A stretch of DNA of 64,000 bases from JASLDZ01 sp038226305. GTDB taxonomy: Bacteria > Pseudomonadota > Alphaproteobacteria > Caulobacterales > Caulobacteraceae. The notes beneath the pieces were generated by a model. The model made no database searches, was not told where the DNA came from, and worked only from the letters and a program-made list of their open reading frames with translations. This document shows, piece after piece, positions 8,523-19,003 of the stretch. The stretch covers positions 186,001 to 250,000 of the forward strand of contig JBBRQN010000002.1 of the NCBI GenBank assembly GCA_038226305.1, read 5' to 3'. The number at the start of each line of letters is the position of its first letter. Positions within the stretch are counted from its first letter, which is position 1. Position numbers and translations under genes: made by a program.

Positions 8523-10741
8523 TGCCTCAGCTTCTGCTCGAGCTCTTCAGCGAGGAAATCCCCGCGCGCATGCAGGCGGGGGCCGCCCGGGATCTGGAGC
8601 GCATGGTCGTCGAGCGGCTGAAGGCGCAGGAGCTGTCCTACGACTCCCTGCACACCTTCGCCGGGCCACGTCGACTGACGCTGGCGATCGACGGGCTGCC
8701 CGCCGCCACGCCTGATCGGTCGGAAGAGCTGAAGGGGCCCAAGGCCTCCGCCCCGCCGCAGGCGCTGGAGGGGTTCCTGCGCAAGACCGGGCTCACGCGC
8801 GAGCAGCAGACCGAGCGGGACGGGGTGCTCTACGCGGTGACCTCCCGGGCCGGGCGTCCGACGGCTGAGATCGCGGCGGAGATCGTGGGCGAGATCGTGC
8901 GGGCGTTTCCGTGGCCCAAGTCCATGCGGTCTGGCACGTCCAGCTTCCGGTGGGTGCGGCCGTTGAAGCGGGTGCTGTTCCTCTTCGACGGCGCGGTGGT
9001 GCCGTTCGAGATCGAGGGCATCGTCGCGGGGGACGTGACCGAGGGGCACCGCTTCCTGGGGTCGAAGGGCGCGCCGTTCGCGGTGGCGGACTTTGCAGAC
9101 TACCAGATCAGGCTGGCGTCGGAGTTCGTGGTTCTCGACCCCGCCGAGCGCAAGCGTCGCATCCTTGATGGCGCTGAGGCGGTGTGCGCCGCGCTTGGCC
9201 TTGAACTGATCCCAGACGAAGGCCTTCTTGAAGAGGTCGCCGGCCTGGCTGAATGGCCGACGCCCCTTATCGGCGACATGCACCCAGGCTTCCTCGACCT
9301 GCCGCCGGAGGTGATCCGCACCTCCATGCGCACGCACCAGAAGTATTTCGCGGTGCGGAAAGCCGGGGATGCGAGCGGCCGGCTGGCTCCGCACTTCCTC
9401 GTGGTGGCCAATATCGAGGCCAGCGACGGCGGGGCGGAGATCAAATCGGGCAACGCCAAGGTGCTCTCGGCGCGCTTAAGCGATGCTCGCTTCTTCTGGG
9501 ACGAGGACCGCAAGGCGGGGGCGTTCGAGCGGTGGAACGACAAGCTCAAGGGCGTCACCTTCCACGCCAAGCTCGGCACGATGGCCGAACGGGTGGAGCG
9601 CATCGCCGCCCTGGCCCGGGAGATCGCGCCCGCCGTGGGGGCCGACCCCGATCTGGCCGAGCGGGCGGCGCGGCTGTGCAAGGCCGACCTCGCCAGCGCG
9701 ATGGTGGGGGAGTTTCCCGAGCTGCAGGGGGTGATGGGCGGGTATTACGTGCGGCTGGCGGGCGAGCCTGACGCCGTCGCCGACGCAGTGCGGGACCACT
9801 ACAAGCCGGTCGGCCCGGCGGACTCCGTACCCACCGCACCCGTGACGGTGGCCGTGGCGCTCGCGGATAAGCTCGATACGCTGGTCGGCTTTTTCGCCAT
9901 CGACGAGAAGCCGACGGGGAGCAAAGATCCGCAAGCGTTGCGGCGAGCGGCGTTGGGGGTGATCCGTAGCCTTACTGCCAAGCGGACGCGCATTACGCTC
10001 CGCGGCCTTCTCCAGCCACCCCTCTTGTTTTCTGCGGTGCACGCGAACATTGCCGAGCAGCGACGCATCAAGGCAGCAAAGGAGTTTGATGTCTTTGCTG
10101 AGCCGATGAAAGCGGCCAATGCTCTGGTGCATTTGGCAAGTGAGTCAGCCATTCTAGGTGAGCAGATCAGAGGTCTAGCGCCTTTGCACCAAGCTCAAAA
10201 TGCTTTGATCTCCGATGTTATCGCATTCTTCGCCGACCGCCTGAAAGTCCTCCTCCGCGACGAGGGCAAGCGCCACGATCTCGTAGACGCCGTGTTCGCG
10301 CTGGGCGACGACGATCTCGTGCGGATCGTGGATCGGGTGGAGGCGCTGTCTGCGTTCCTCGCCACGGAGGACGGGGCGAACCTGCTGGCCGGCTACAAGC
10401 GGGCGGCGAACATCCTGCGGGCGGAGGCGAAGAAGTTTCCGGACGAAGCCTACGAGGCGTTGCCCCTCGACGGCTCGACCTCAGTGGTGGACGGGGAGGA
10501 GGGGACGCTGCTGGCGGCTCTCACCGACGTCTCCGCGAAACTCAATCCGTTGCTGGCGTCGGAGGATTTCGCCGGTGCCATGGGCCAGCTCGCGCGGCTT
10601 CGTGCGCCGGTGGACGGGTTCTTCGACAGCGTGCTGGTCAACGATCCCGATCCTGAGGTGCGCCTTCGGCGGCTGCGTCTGCTATCAACGTTGCGGGATC
10701 GCGCGAACCGGGTGGCGGATTTCTCGTTGATCCAGGGCTGA
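8522..10741 (+). CDS. glyS: Glycyl-tRNA synthetase beta subunit
   Basis: GlyS supplies tRNA recognition for the heterotetrameric synthetase. It has 739 residues and opens with LLLELFSEEIPARMQ. Mid-protein motifs include EVIRTSMRTHQKYFAVR and the HD-like domain region with VALADKLDTLVGFFAI. The C-terminal DALR-like part includes ADRLKVLLRDEG. The segment around residues 485-570 is longer than I expect from the E. coli protein. Its DNA is visibly AT-richer, with codons rare elsewhere in the window (AGA, CTA, TTG, AGT, TCA). The reading frame is intact, so it should be functional. A palindromic element follows its stop. Confidence 0.96.
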   Translation: MPQLLLELFSEEIPARMQAGAARDLERMVVERLKAQELSYDSLHTFAGPRRLTLAIDGLPAATPDRSEELKGPKASAPPQALEGFLRKTGLTREQQTERDGVLYAVTSRAGRPTAEIAAEIVGEIVRAFPWPKSMRSGTSSFRWVRPLKRVLFLFDGAVVPFEIEGIVAGDVTEGHRFLGSKGAPFAVADFADYQIRLASEFVVLDPAERKRRILDGAEAVCAALGLELIPDEGLLEEVAGLAEWPTPLIGDMHPGFLDLPPEVIRTSMRTHQKYFAVRKAGDASGRLAPHFLVVANIEASDGGAEIKSGNAKVLSARLSDARFFWDEDRKAGAFERWNDKLKGVTFHAKLGTMAERVERIAALAREIAPAVGADPDLAERAARLCKADLASAMVGEFPELQGVMGGYYVRLAGEPDAVADAVRDHYKPVGPADSVPTAPVTVAVALADKLDTLVGFFAIDEKPTGSKDPQALRRAALGVIRSLTAKRTRITLRGLLQPPLLFSAVHANIAEQRRIKAAKEFDVFAEPMKAANALVHLASESAILGEQIRGLAPLHQAQNALISDVIAFFADRLKVLLRDEGKRHDLVDAVFALGDDDLVRIVDRVEALSAFLATEDGANLLAGYKRAANILRAEAKKFPDEAYEALPLDGSTSVVDGEEGTLLAALTDVSAKLNPLLASEDFAGAMGQLARLRAPVDGFFDSVLVNDPDPEVRLRRLRLLSTLRDRANRVADFSLIQG
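9961..10232 (+). other. AT-richer segment with foreign-looking codon use inside glyS
   Basis: By direct count, 10081-10200 is 61 of 120 bases G+C, whereas 9601-9660 in the same gene is 48 of 60. The segment uses AGA, CTA (twice), TTG (several), AGT and TCA, which are scarce in neighbouring genes. It maps to the variable region between the HD-like domain and the C-terminal ADRLKV motif. It may be a recombined or recently acquired patch, or a weakly constrained insertion. Confidence 0.7.
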
Positions 10742-10756
10742 GCACTTTTCGCTCAC

Positions 10757-10874
10757 CCGCTCATCCCCGCGAAAGCGGGGAACCAGGCTTGAGCGGCTGC
10801 GTCGTGTTTCAAAGAGGCCGCAGGTCTGGTGCGGTGGCTTAAACCTGGGTCCCCGCCTCCGCGGGGATGAGCGG
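10757..10874. repeat. Nested palindromic REP-like element
   Basis: The arms 10757-10787 and 10844-10874 are inverted copies matching at 28 of 31 positions. Each arm is itself a hairpin: CCCCGC-gaaa-GCGGGG on the left and CCCCGC-ctcc-GCGGGG on the right. About 56 bases lie between them. This is the layout of alphaproteobacterial REP/BIME-type intergenic repeats. It fills nearly the whole glyS-ppdK gap and could terminate glyS transcription. No second copy was noticed in the window. Confidence 0.8.
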
Positions 10875-10885
10875 AACAAGAAGTC

Positions 10886-13576
<2,691 letters not shown>

Positions 13577-13579
13577 TCC

Positions 13580-14146
13580 ATGCCCCACGATGCCGCCTTC
13601 GAGGCGCACGAACACGCCGAACATGCCGAGCATGCCCAGCATGAGGCCGACCCGTTCATCAGCCGCGCCACGATCACCATCGCGGTGCTGGCAGTGCTGG
13701 CGGCGGGGGCGGGGAGCCTTGAAACAGTGGAGAGCGGCGGCGCCATCGTGGCCGCCTCCAAGGCGGTTCTGAGCCAGGAGAAGGCCACTGACGACTGGGC
13801 CTTCTATCAGGCCAAGAGCATCAAGAAGAACCTCTACGGCATCGCCGCCGACGCCGGCGGCCCCAACGCAGCCGCCTACAAGGTGCAGCAGGCCAAGAAC
13901 GCCGCCGACGAGAGCAAGGTCGAAGAGAAGGCCAAGGGCGAGGAGGAGGATCGCAACCGCCTGATGGAGGAGAGCGAGCACCACGAAAAGCGCCACCACT
14001 GGCTCACCGGCGCCGCCACATCGCTCGAGATCGGCATCGCCATCGCCACCGTGGCGATCATTACCAAGCGCCGCAGCTTCTGGCTCGGCGCGGTAGGTCT
14101 GGGGCTCGCAGGCATCATCCTCGGCGCAGTGGCCTACGTTCGATGA
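13580..14146 (+). CDS. DUF4337 family membrane protein
   Basis: This 188-residue protein has unknown function. Its N-terminus is His/Glu/Ala-rich with repeating EHAEHAEHAQH. A transmembrane segment follows (about 30-48), then a charged coiled-coil-like domain rich in Lys/Glu (to about 135), then two C-terminal hydrophobic segments. This layout matches DUF4337. It starts 3 bases after ppdK and its stop overlaps the next start as ATGA, so it is likely read through from ppdK. The His-rich end could bind metal, but that is only suggested by composition. Confidence 0.82.
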   Translation: MPHDAAFEAHEHAEHAEHAQHEADPFISRATITIAVLAVLAAGAGSLETVESGGAIVAASKAVLSQEKATDDWAFYQAKSIKKNLYGIAADAGGPNAAAYKVQQAKNAADESKVEEKAKGEEEDRNRLMEESEHHEKRHHWLTGAATSLEIGIAIATVAIITKRRSFWLGAVGLGLAGIILGAVAYVR

Positions 14147-14727
14147 GACTCTCCGCCCCCCGAATCGCCCCCGTCACCGACGCCGAGATGACGCCCGAAC
14201 AGGAAGCGCTGGCTGCGCCCATGCGCAACCGCGGGCCCGGCAAGGGCGAAATCCTCAACGTCTTCCGCACCATCGTTCGATCTCCTGAACTGGCCAAGGC
14301 GTTCCTCACCTACGGGCGGTACATTCTCGACAAGGAGCGCTCGCTGGAGCCTCGCATCCGCGAACTCGTGATCCTGCGCACAGGGTTCAACTGCCGGTCG
14401 GGCTACGAGTGGACCCAGCACGTGCCCATCGGCGAACGCGCCGGGCTGACGGAGAGCGACATCGAGGCCGTCAAGGCCGGCCCCGATCATCCCCGCTGGA
14501 GCCGCAGCGACGCTCTCCTGCTCAGGGCCGCCGACGAGCTGCACAAGGATCAGTTCATCTCCGAGCCCACCTGGGCGGCGCTCAGCGACCTTTACGACGC
14601 CAAGGCGCTGATGGACGTGGTGATGACCGTCGGCCAGTACACCCAGGTCAGCATGTTCCTGAACACCTGCGGCGTGCCGCTCGACCCCGGCCAGACTTTG
14701 GACGAGGATCTGGACTTCCGCGGGTGA
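14143..14727 (+). CDS. Carboxymuconolactone decarboxylase/AhpD-like family protein
   Basis: This 194-residue all-helical protein belongs to the CMD superfamily. The core RIRELVILRTGFNCRSGYEW carries a single Cys. The redox CxxC of AhpD is absent and is replaced by the Cys-x3-Tyr-Glu-Trp-x2-His pattern seen in a large CMD subfamily of unknown substrate. The start overlaps the upstream DUF4337 stop (ATGA) and the end overlaps the next gene as GTGA, indicating translational coupling. It is not likely to be a peroxidase partner. A role with the downstream SDR on a small organic substrate is inferred from context. Confidence 0.85.
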   Translation: MRLSAPRIAPVTDAEMTPEQEALAAPMRNRGPGKGEILNVFRTIVRSPELAKAFLTYGRYILDKERSLEPRIRELVILRTGFNCRSGYEWTQHVPIGERAGLTESDIEAVKAGPDHPRWSRSDALLLRAADELHKDQFISEPTWAALSDLYDAKALMDVVMTVGQYTQVSMFLNTCGVPLDPGQTLDEDLDFRG

Positions 14728-15536
14728 ACGCCCCGATGCCCGGCAGGCTCGCGGGCAAGGTGGCGCTGGTCGCCGGTGCCGGGCAGTCGCCGGGCGAGAC
14801 CATCGGCAACGGCCGTGCCATCGCCGTGCTCTTCGCCCGCGAGGGTGCCGGCGTGATCTGCGCCGACCGAGACCTCTTGCGCGCGCACTCCACCGCCGAC
14901 CAGATCACGGTGGAGGGCGGCAGAGCCTTCGCCCTTGCAGCCGACGTAACCCGCGCTGCGGACTGCGAGGCTATGGTGGCGGCGGCCGTCGAACAGTTCG
15001 GCCGACTCGACATCCTCGTGAACAACGTGGGCATCGGTGGCGGCGATGCTCCCGTTCACAAGGCGGACGAAGACGCCTTCGACCGAGTGCTGCGGGTGAA
15101 CCTGAAGGGCCTGATGCTGGCCACCCGCGCCGCGCTCAAGCCCATGCGTCAGCAGGGGTCGGGCTCCATCGTCAACGTCTCGTCCCTGGCCTCCCGGGCG
15201 GGCGGGTTTCAGGTGGCCTACGAGGTCTCCAAGGCGGCGGTGAACCGGCTGACCACCTCCACCGCCCAGTCGAACGCCACCCGCGGCGTGCGCTGCAACG
15301 CGATCCTGCCCGGCTTCATGGATACGCCCATGGCGGTTGACGGTATCGCGCAGGCCACTGGCCGGCCCCGCGCCGAGGTGAAGGCCCAGCGCGACGCCCG
15401 CGTGCCGTTGGGCGCCAGGATGGGCACGGCATGGGACACGGCCTACGCCGCCCTCTACCTCGCGAGTGACGAAGCCGGCTTCGTCACCGGCGCGCTCCTG
15501 CCGGTGGACGGCGGCATGGGCGTTCGCATCGGCTGA
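14724..15536 (+). CDS. SDR family oxidoreductase
   Basis: This is an NAD(P)-dependent short-chain dehydrogenase of unknown substrate, 270 residues. The nucleotide-binding motif is an expanded form, AGAGQSPGETIGNGRA, in place of TGxxxGIG. It is followed by NNVGIGGGDAP, the catalytic Ser in VNVSSLASRAG and the YEVSK active-site Tyr/Lys. The start is taken as the GTG at 14724, overlapping the previous stop; an ATG at 14736 is equally possible. It ends a likely ppdK-DUF4337-CMD-SDR transcript and converges with tesB. Confidence 0.9.
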   Translation: MNAPMPGRLAGKVALVAGAGQSPGETIGNGRAIAVLFAREGAGVICADRDLLRAHSTADQITVEGGRAFALAADVTRAADCEAMVAAAVEQFGRLDILVNNVGIGGGDAPVHKADEDAFDRVLRVNLKGLMLATRAALKPMRQQGSGSIVNVSSLASRAGGFQVAYEVSKAAVNRLTTSTAQSNATRGVRCNAILPGFMDTPMAVDGIAQATGRPRAEVKAQRDARVPLGARMGTAWDTAYAALYLASDEAGFVTGALLPVDGGMGVRIG

Positions 15537-15551
15537 GCACTGCCGTCCGGG

Positions 15552-16454
15552 TCAGCGGGGCTCGCGTTTGCGGATCAGGCCTTCCTGCGCCACGCTGGCG
15601 ATCAGGCGGCCCTCGCGGGTGAAGATCGAGCCCCGGTTGAAGCCCCGGCCGTGGCCCGCCCATGGGCTGTCGGTGGCGTAGAGCAGCCAGTCGTCCACCT
15701 TGGGCGTCTCGTGCAGCCAGACGGCATGATCCAGGCTGGCGGTCTGCATGCCGGGCGTGATCCAGCTCGCCCCGTGCGGCAGCATACTCGTGCCCAAGAG
15801 CATCATGTCGGTAACAAAGCACAAGATGGCACGGTGCACGTCGTCGTCGCCGATGACGGGGGCGGCGGTCTTGAACCACACCGAGGCGTAGGGCGGCCGC
15901 ACATCCGGGGTCACGACGGAGCGGGGCTGCACCGGGCGGATCTCGATGGGGTTCTGGCGGGTGAGCCACTTCGGTGCGGCGTCGCCGTGCACCTCCTTCT
16001 CCCGGCGGCGCAGCTCTGCGTCGGAGATCAGGTCTTCGGGCGGGGGAACAACCGGCATGTCGGCCTGGTGCGCGAAGCCCTCCTCAGGCCGGGCGAAGCT
16101 CGCGGCCATGTTGAGGATGGGCTGGCCGCGCTGCAGGGCGATCACCCGGCGGTTCACGAAGCTCTTGCCGTCGAAGTCGCGCTCCACGCGGTAGGTGATG
16201 GGCAGGGCGTCGTCCCCCGCCCGCAGGAAGTAGACGTGCAGGGAGTGTGGCGCATAGCCCTCCGCAGACCCCATCGCCGCCCGCAGCGCCTGCGCGATCA
16301 CCTGCCCCCCGAACACCCGCCCCCGCCCCCCGGGCAGCCGCGCGCCGCGATACAGATCCACGTCGAGCTCCTCCACCGTGAGCAGGGCCACTAGGCCGCG
16401 AACGAGCTGCTCGGGGGTGAACACGATCGGGGGCGTGGGGGCGTCGTCAGTCAT
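15552..16454 (-). CDS. tesB: Acyl-CoA thioesterase II
   Basis: TesB hydrolyses medium- and long-chain acyl-CoA to free acid and CoA. The protein is 300 residues with two hotdog domains. The N-terminal domain contains GGQVIAQALRAA and HSLHVYFLRAGD. The C-terminal domain has the MLPHGASW and the TASLDHAVWLHE segment, which includes the catalytic Asp region. The ATG at 16454 is the first in frame. It is divergent from the ABC operon across 129 bases that contain a palindrome near the ABC side. Confidence 0.94.
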   Translation of the reverse strand: MTDDAPTPPIVFTPEQLVRGLVALLTVEELDVDLYRGARLPGGRGRVFGGQVIAQALRAAMGSAEGYAPHSLHVYFLRAGDDALPITYRVERDFDGKSFVNRRVIALQRGQPILNMAASFARPEEGFAHQADMPVVPPPEDLISDAELRRREKEVHGDAAPKWLTRQNPIEIRPVQPRSVVTPDVRPPYASVWFKTAAPVIGDDDVHRAILCFVTDMMLLGTSMLPHGASWITPGMQTASLDHAVWLHETPKVDDWLLYATDSPWAGHGRGFNRGSIFTREGRLIASVAQEGLIRKREPR

Positions 16455-16537
16455 GCAGCGTAACTAGGGCGACTGATCGGGTGGAGGGAAGAGCGGCGGC
16501 TCGGGGTGCCGCCACCGGGGAGGCCTCCACTAGACTC

Positions 16538-16560
16538 CGGTTTAACTATTACATAAACCG
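16538..16560. promoter_or_regulatory. Palindrome upstream of the ABC operon, possible operator
   Basis: CGGTTTA and TAAACCG form perfect 7-base arms separated by 9 AT-rich bases, ending 23 bases before the ATP-binding gene start. The AT-rich spacer could also hold a -10 element. The operon encodes its own HTH protein at 18751, an obvious candidate ligand. Confidence 0.45.
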
Positions 16561-16583
16561 CTCCCGACTTGGGAGACGGTGAG

Positions 16584-17519
16584 ATGACGGCACGTCCAGA
16601 CAGAACTCCGGCGATCGAGACCCGGTCGCTCGGCAAACGGTTCGGTGGCCGGTGGGCCGTACAGGAGGTCGATCTTCGGATCGAGGCGGGCTCGATCTTC
16701 GGTTTTCTGGGGCTGAACGGGGCCGGCAAGACCACTGCGATCCGCCTTGTCCTGGGGCTTCTGCGGCCCACCTCGGGGTCGGCGCTGATCTTCGGTCACG
16801 ACGTGGCCCGCGATCGGCTGGCGGCCGCGCGTCAGGTGGGCGCGTTGCTGGATGCGCGGGCGGTCTACCCCGCTCTCACCGGTGTCGAGAACCTCGACAT
16901 GGCGCGCAGACTTCTGGGCCTGCCGTCGAGCGAGATCGGACGGGTGCTGGAGATCGTCGATCTGGCCGCCGACGCCCGGCGGAAGGTGGAGCACTATTCG
17001 CTGGGCATGCGGCAGAGACTCGGCCTGGCCCGTGCCCTCCTCGGCTCACCGGGCCTGTTCATCCTGGATGAACCGATGAACGGCCTCGATCCTGCGGGCA
17101 TCCGCGACATGCGTCGGGTTATCCGCCAGATGCCGGAGCGCTGCGGGGCGGCCGTGTTCCTGTCGAGCCATCTACTTTCCGAAGTCGCCCAGACCGTCGA
17201 TCACGTGGGGCTGATGCACGAGGGTCGGCTGGTCCGTCAGGGGCCGATCAGGGAGGTGATGGGCGGGGAGGGCGATCTTCTCGTGCGCACCGATCGCAAC
17301 GGCGCCGCGCTGGACCTGCTGCGGCGGGCGCATTTCAGGCCGAGGCCGGACGGCGATCACCACCTGCTGCTTCCCGAAGTGGAGGAGGCGGGCGCGGGGC
17401 GCATCAGTCGGCTTCTGGTGACCGAAGGCTTCGAGGTGATCGAGCTCTACCGGCGCCCGCCCACGCTGGAGCATCTCTTCGCCCCCTCGGTGGCCGAACG
17501 GCTTCAGGTGGCGGCATGA
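16584..17519 (+). CDS. ABC transporter ATP-binding protein
   Basis: This is the ATPase of an ABC-2 type exporter, 311 residues. Walker A is GLNGAGKTT, the signature is YSLGMRQRLGLA, and Walker B is LFILDEPMNGLDPAG, with a switch His in LSSHLL. The C-terminal 90 residues form the extra domain typical of drug, bacteriocin-immunity or lipid exporter ATPases. The ATG at 16584 has GGGAG eight bases upstream and is preferred to a TTG at 16569. The stop overlaps the permease ATG (ATGA). Confidence 0.93.
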   Translation: MTARPDRTPAIETRSLGKRFGGRWAVQEVDLRIEAGSIFGFLGLNGAGKTTAIRLVLGLLRPTSGSALIFGHDVARDRLAAARQVGALLDARAVYPALTGVENLDMARRLLGLPSSEIGRVLEIVDLAADARRKVEHYSLGMRQRLGLARALLGSPGLFILDEPMNGLDPAGIRDMRRVIRQMPERCGAAVFLSSHLLSEVAQTVDHVGLMHEGRLVRQGPIREVMGGEGDLLVRTDRNGAALDLLRRAHFRPRPDGDHHLLLPEVEEAGAGRISRLLVTEGFEVIELYRRPPTLEHLFAPSVAERLQVAA

Positions 17520-18241
17520 GCGCGATCCTGTTCACGGAAGTTCGCAAGTTGAAGGGCTCGTTGGCTACAGCGCTGTGCATAGTCTCGCCGACCATGGTGG
17601 CGGTGCTGCTGGGGCTGATCTGCCTTCGCCACAAGGTCATGCCCTGGCCGGAGGCGCTCGAAGGCACGGTTGGGCTGTGGTCCTTCTTCGTCTTGCCCAT
17701 GAGCGTCACGGCCCTGTGCGTGCTGGTGGCCCAGATCGAGCATGGTCCCCGGGCGTGGGACTATCTTCTGGCCCTGCCTGTGCCTCGCTGGCGGATCTTC
17801 GCCGCCAAGGCCGTGGTCGTCCTCGGGCTCCTGGCGGCCATGTCGATCCTTCTGGCGGTGGAGCTGCCCCTCGTCGGCTTCGTGCTCAACGCCTTTGCGC
17901 CGCACGGTGCACCCGCAGGCCCGTTTCCTTGGGAGCTGATGCGGCGTTACCTGACGTCGGTCTGGGGGGCCGCATTCTTCCTCACGATCATCCAGCTTTG
18001 GGTGGCGCTGCGCTTCAGGAGCTTCGTGCCGTGCCTGACCTTGGGCGTCGCCGGCACTTTCTTCGCCGTGATGGCGAGCGGCCTGCCCGAGGGCGTGTTC
18101 GTACCCTGGATGATGCCGCTGAACATCCTGGCCCACGACCCTACACGCGCCATGCTCGCGCTTCGCCTTGGCGTGACCGGGGGCGTTATCGCGGCGGCGG
18201 CGATGGTGGTGCACCTCGCCCGGCAGGAGATTCGGTCTTGA
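17516..18241 (+). CDS. ABC-2 family permease
   Basis: This 241-residue integral membrane protein has about six hydrophobic segments and shows the usual immunity/ABC-2 opening, a short cytoplasmic piece then a first helix (ALCIVSPTMVAVLLGLICL). It is the membrane partner of the preceding ATPase, with which it overlaps by four bases. The pattern resembles LanEFG-like or undefined multidrug permeases. The substrate is unknown, and no biosynthetic gene for a peptide or antibiotic is adjacent. The stop overlaps the next gene's TTG as TTGA. Confidence 0.85.
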   Translation: MSAILFTEVRKLKGSLATALCIVSPTMVAVLLGLICLRHKVMPWPEALEGTVGLWSFFVLPMSVTALCVLVAQIEHGPRAWDYLLALPVPRWRIFAAKAVVVLGLLAAMSILLAVELPLVGFVLNAFAPHGAPAGPFPWELMRRYLTSVWGAAFFLTIIQLWVALRFRSFVPCLTLGVAGTFFAVMASGLPEGVFVPWMMPLNILAHDPTRAMLALRLGVTGGVIAAAAMVVHLARQEIRS

Positions 18242-18750
18242 GCGAGCCGGGCGTTGCTGACTTCCGGCGGCTCTGCTCGCGGCTCTCGCTGGCCGCGACG
18301 GGGGTGTTCGCGGTCATCGTCGCGTTCATGGGGGTGATGCTGGTGATTCTGGCGCTTCGGCTGAACGGCATCGGCGAGCGGCGGCTCTGGCTGCTGGCAC
18401 TCATCGTCGCGCCCATCGGCTTTCACCTATGGGCCCTGTGGAGCCTGCGTAGTCTGTTCGCCGGTCTGGCGAGGCATGGCCTGGTGTTTGGCAGAGGATC
18501 GGGCGTCGCGCTTTCGCGCACGGGCTGGGGCCTGCTCGTCGGCGGGGTGACGACCCTCGCCGCTGCACCCGTGATCATCAGGCTCGTGCCGCCTGCGGGC
18601 GCCGTCGGTTTCGCCGTGTCAGGCCTCAGCGCCATCATCCTCTGCGTCGTTGGCGCGGCTCTGATCGCCCTGACGGCGCTGCTCAGGCAGGGGCTGGTGA
18701 TCCAGGAGGAGAGAGCGGCCCTGCGTTCCACGCTGGACGAGTTCTTCTAG
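18238..18750 (+). CDS. DUF2975 family membrane protein
   Basis: This 170-residue protein has four predicted membrane helices (around residues 15-40, 50-72, 93-115 and 125-150). The final cytoplasmic tail reads EERAALRSTLDEFF, as is typical of DUF2975. The proposed start is TTG at 18238, overlapping the permease stop; an ATG deeper in the first helix would truncate it. DUF2975 genes are regularly followed by a small Cro/CI-like HTH gene, and exactly that comes next with no spacer. It may sense or anchor a signal for the regulator. Confidence 0.78.
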   Translation: MSEPGVADFRRLCSRLSLAATGVFAVIVAFMGVMLVILALRLNGIGERRLWLLALIVAPIGFHLWALWSLRSLFAGLARHGLVFGRGSGVALSRTGWGLLVGGVTTLAAAPVIIRLVPPAGAVGFAVSGLSAIILCVVGAALIALTALLRQGLVIQEERAALRSTLDEFF

Positions 18751-18987
18751 GTGCCGGTGAGGGTTACGCTGGACGCCGTGTTGAAGGCGCGGGGCGTGCA
18801 GGCGAAGACCATCGCGGAGGAGATCGGGATCAGCGAGACGCAGCTCTCCCTGTTCCGCTCGGGCAAGGTGCGCGGCCTGCGCTTCTCCACGCTATCACGC
18901 CTCTGCCTCGCCCTGGCCTGCCAGCCGGGCGACCTGATCTGCTACGACGTGGATGATGCTGACGCGCGGGGCGATCCAGCCGAGTGA
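18751..18987 (+). CDS. Small Cro/CI-type HTH regulator (DUF2975 partner)
   Basis: This 78-residue DNA-binding protein has a helix-turn-helix at about residues 18-45 (TIAEEIGISETQLSLFRSGK) and the GLRFSTLSRLCLALACQPGD segment typical of YozG-like proteins. The C-terminus is acidic. It starts with GTG immediately after the DUF2975 stop codon, so the two are co-translated. It is a likely autoregulator of this four-gene operon, with the palindrome at 16538-16560 as candidate site. It converges with the FabH-like gene 16 bases away. Confidence 0.86.
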   Translation: MPVRVTLDAVLKARGVQAKTIAEEIGISETQLSLFRSGKVRGLRFSTLSRLCLALACQPGDLICYDVDDADARGDPAE

Positions 18988-19003
18988 ACGGCGGAGCGCA
19001 GGC

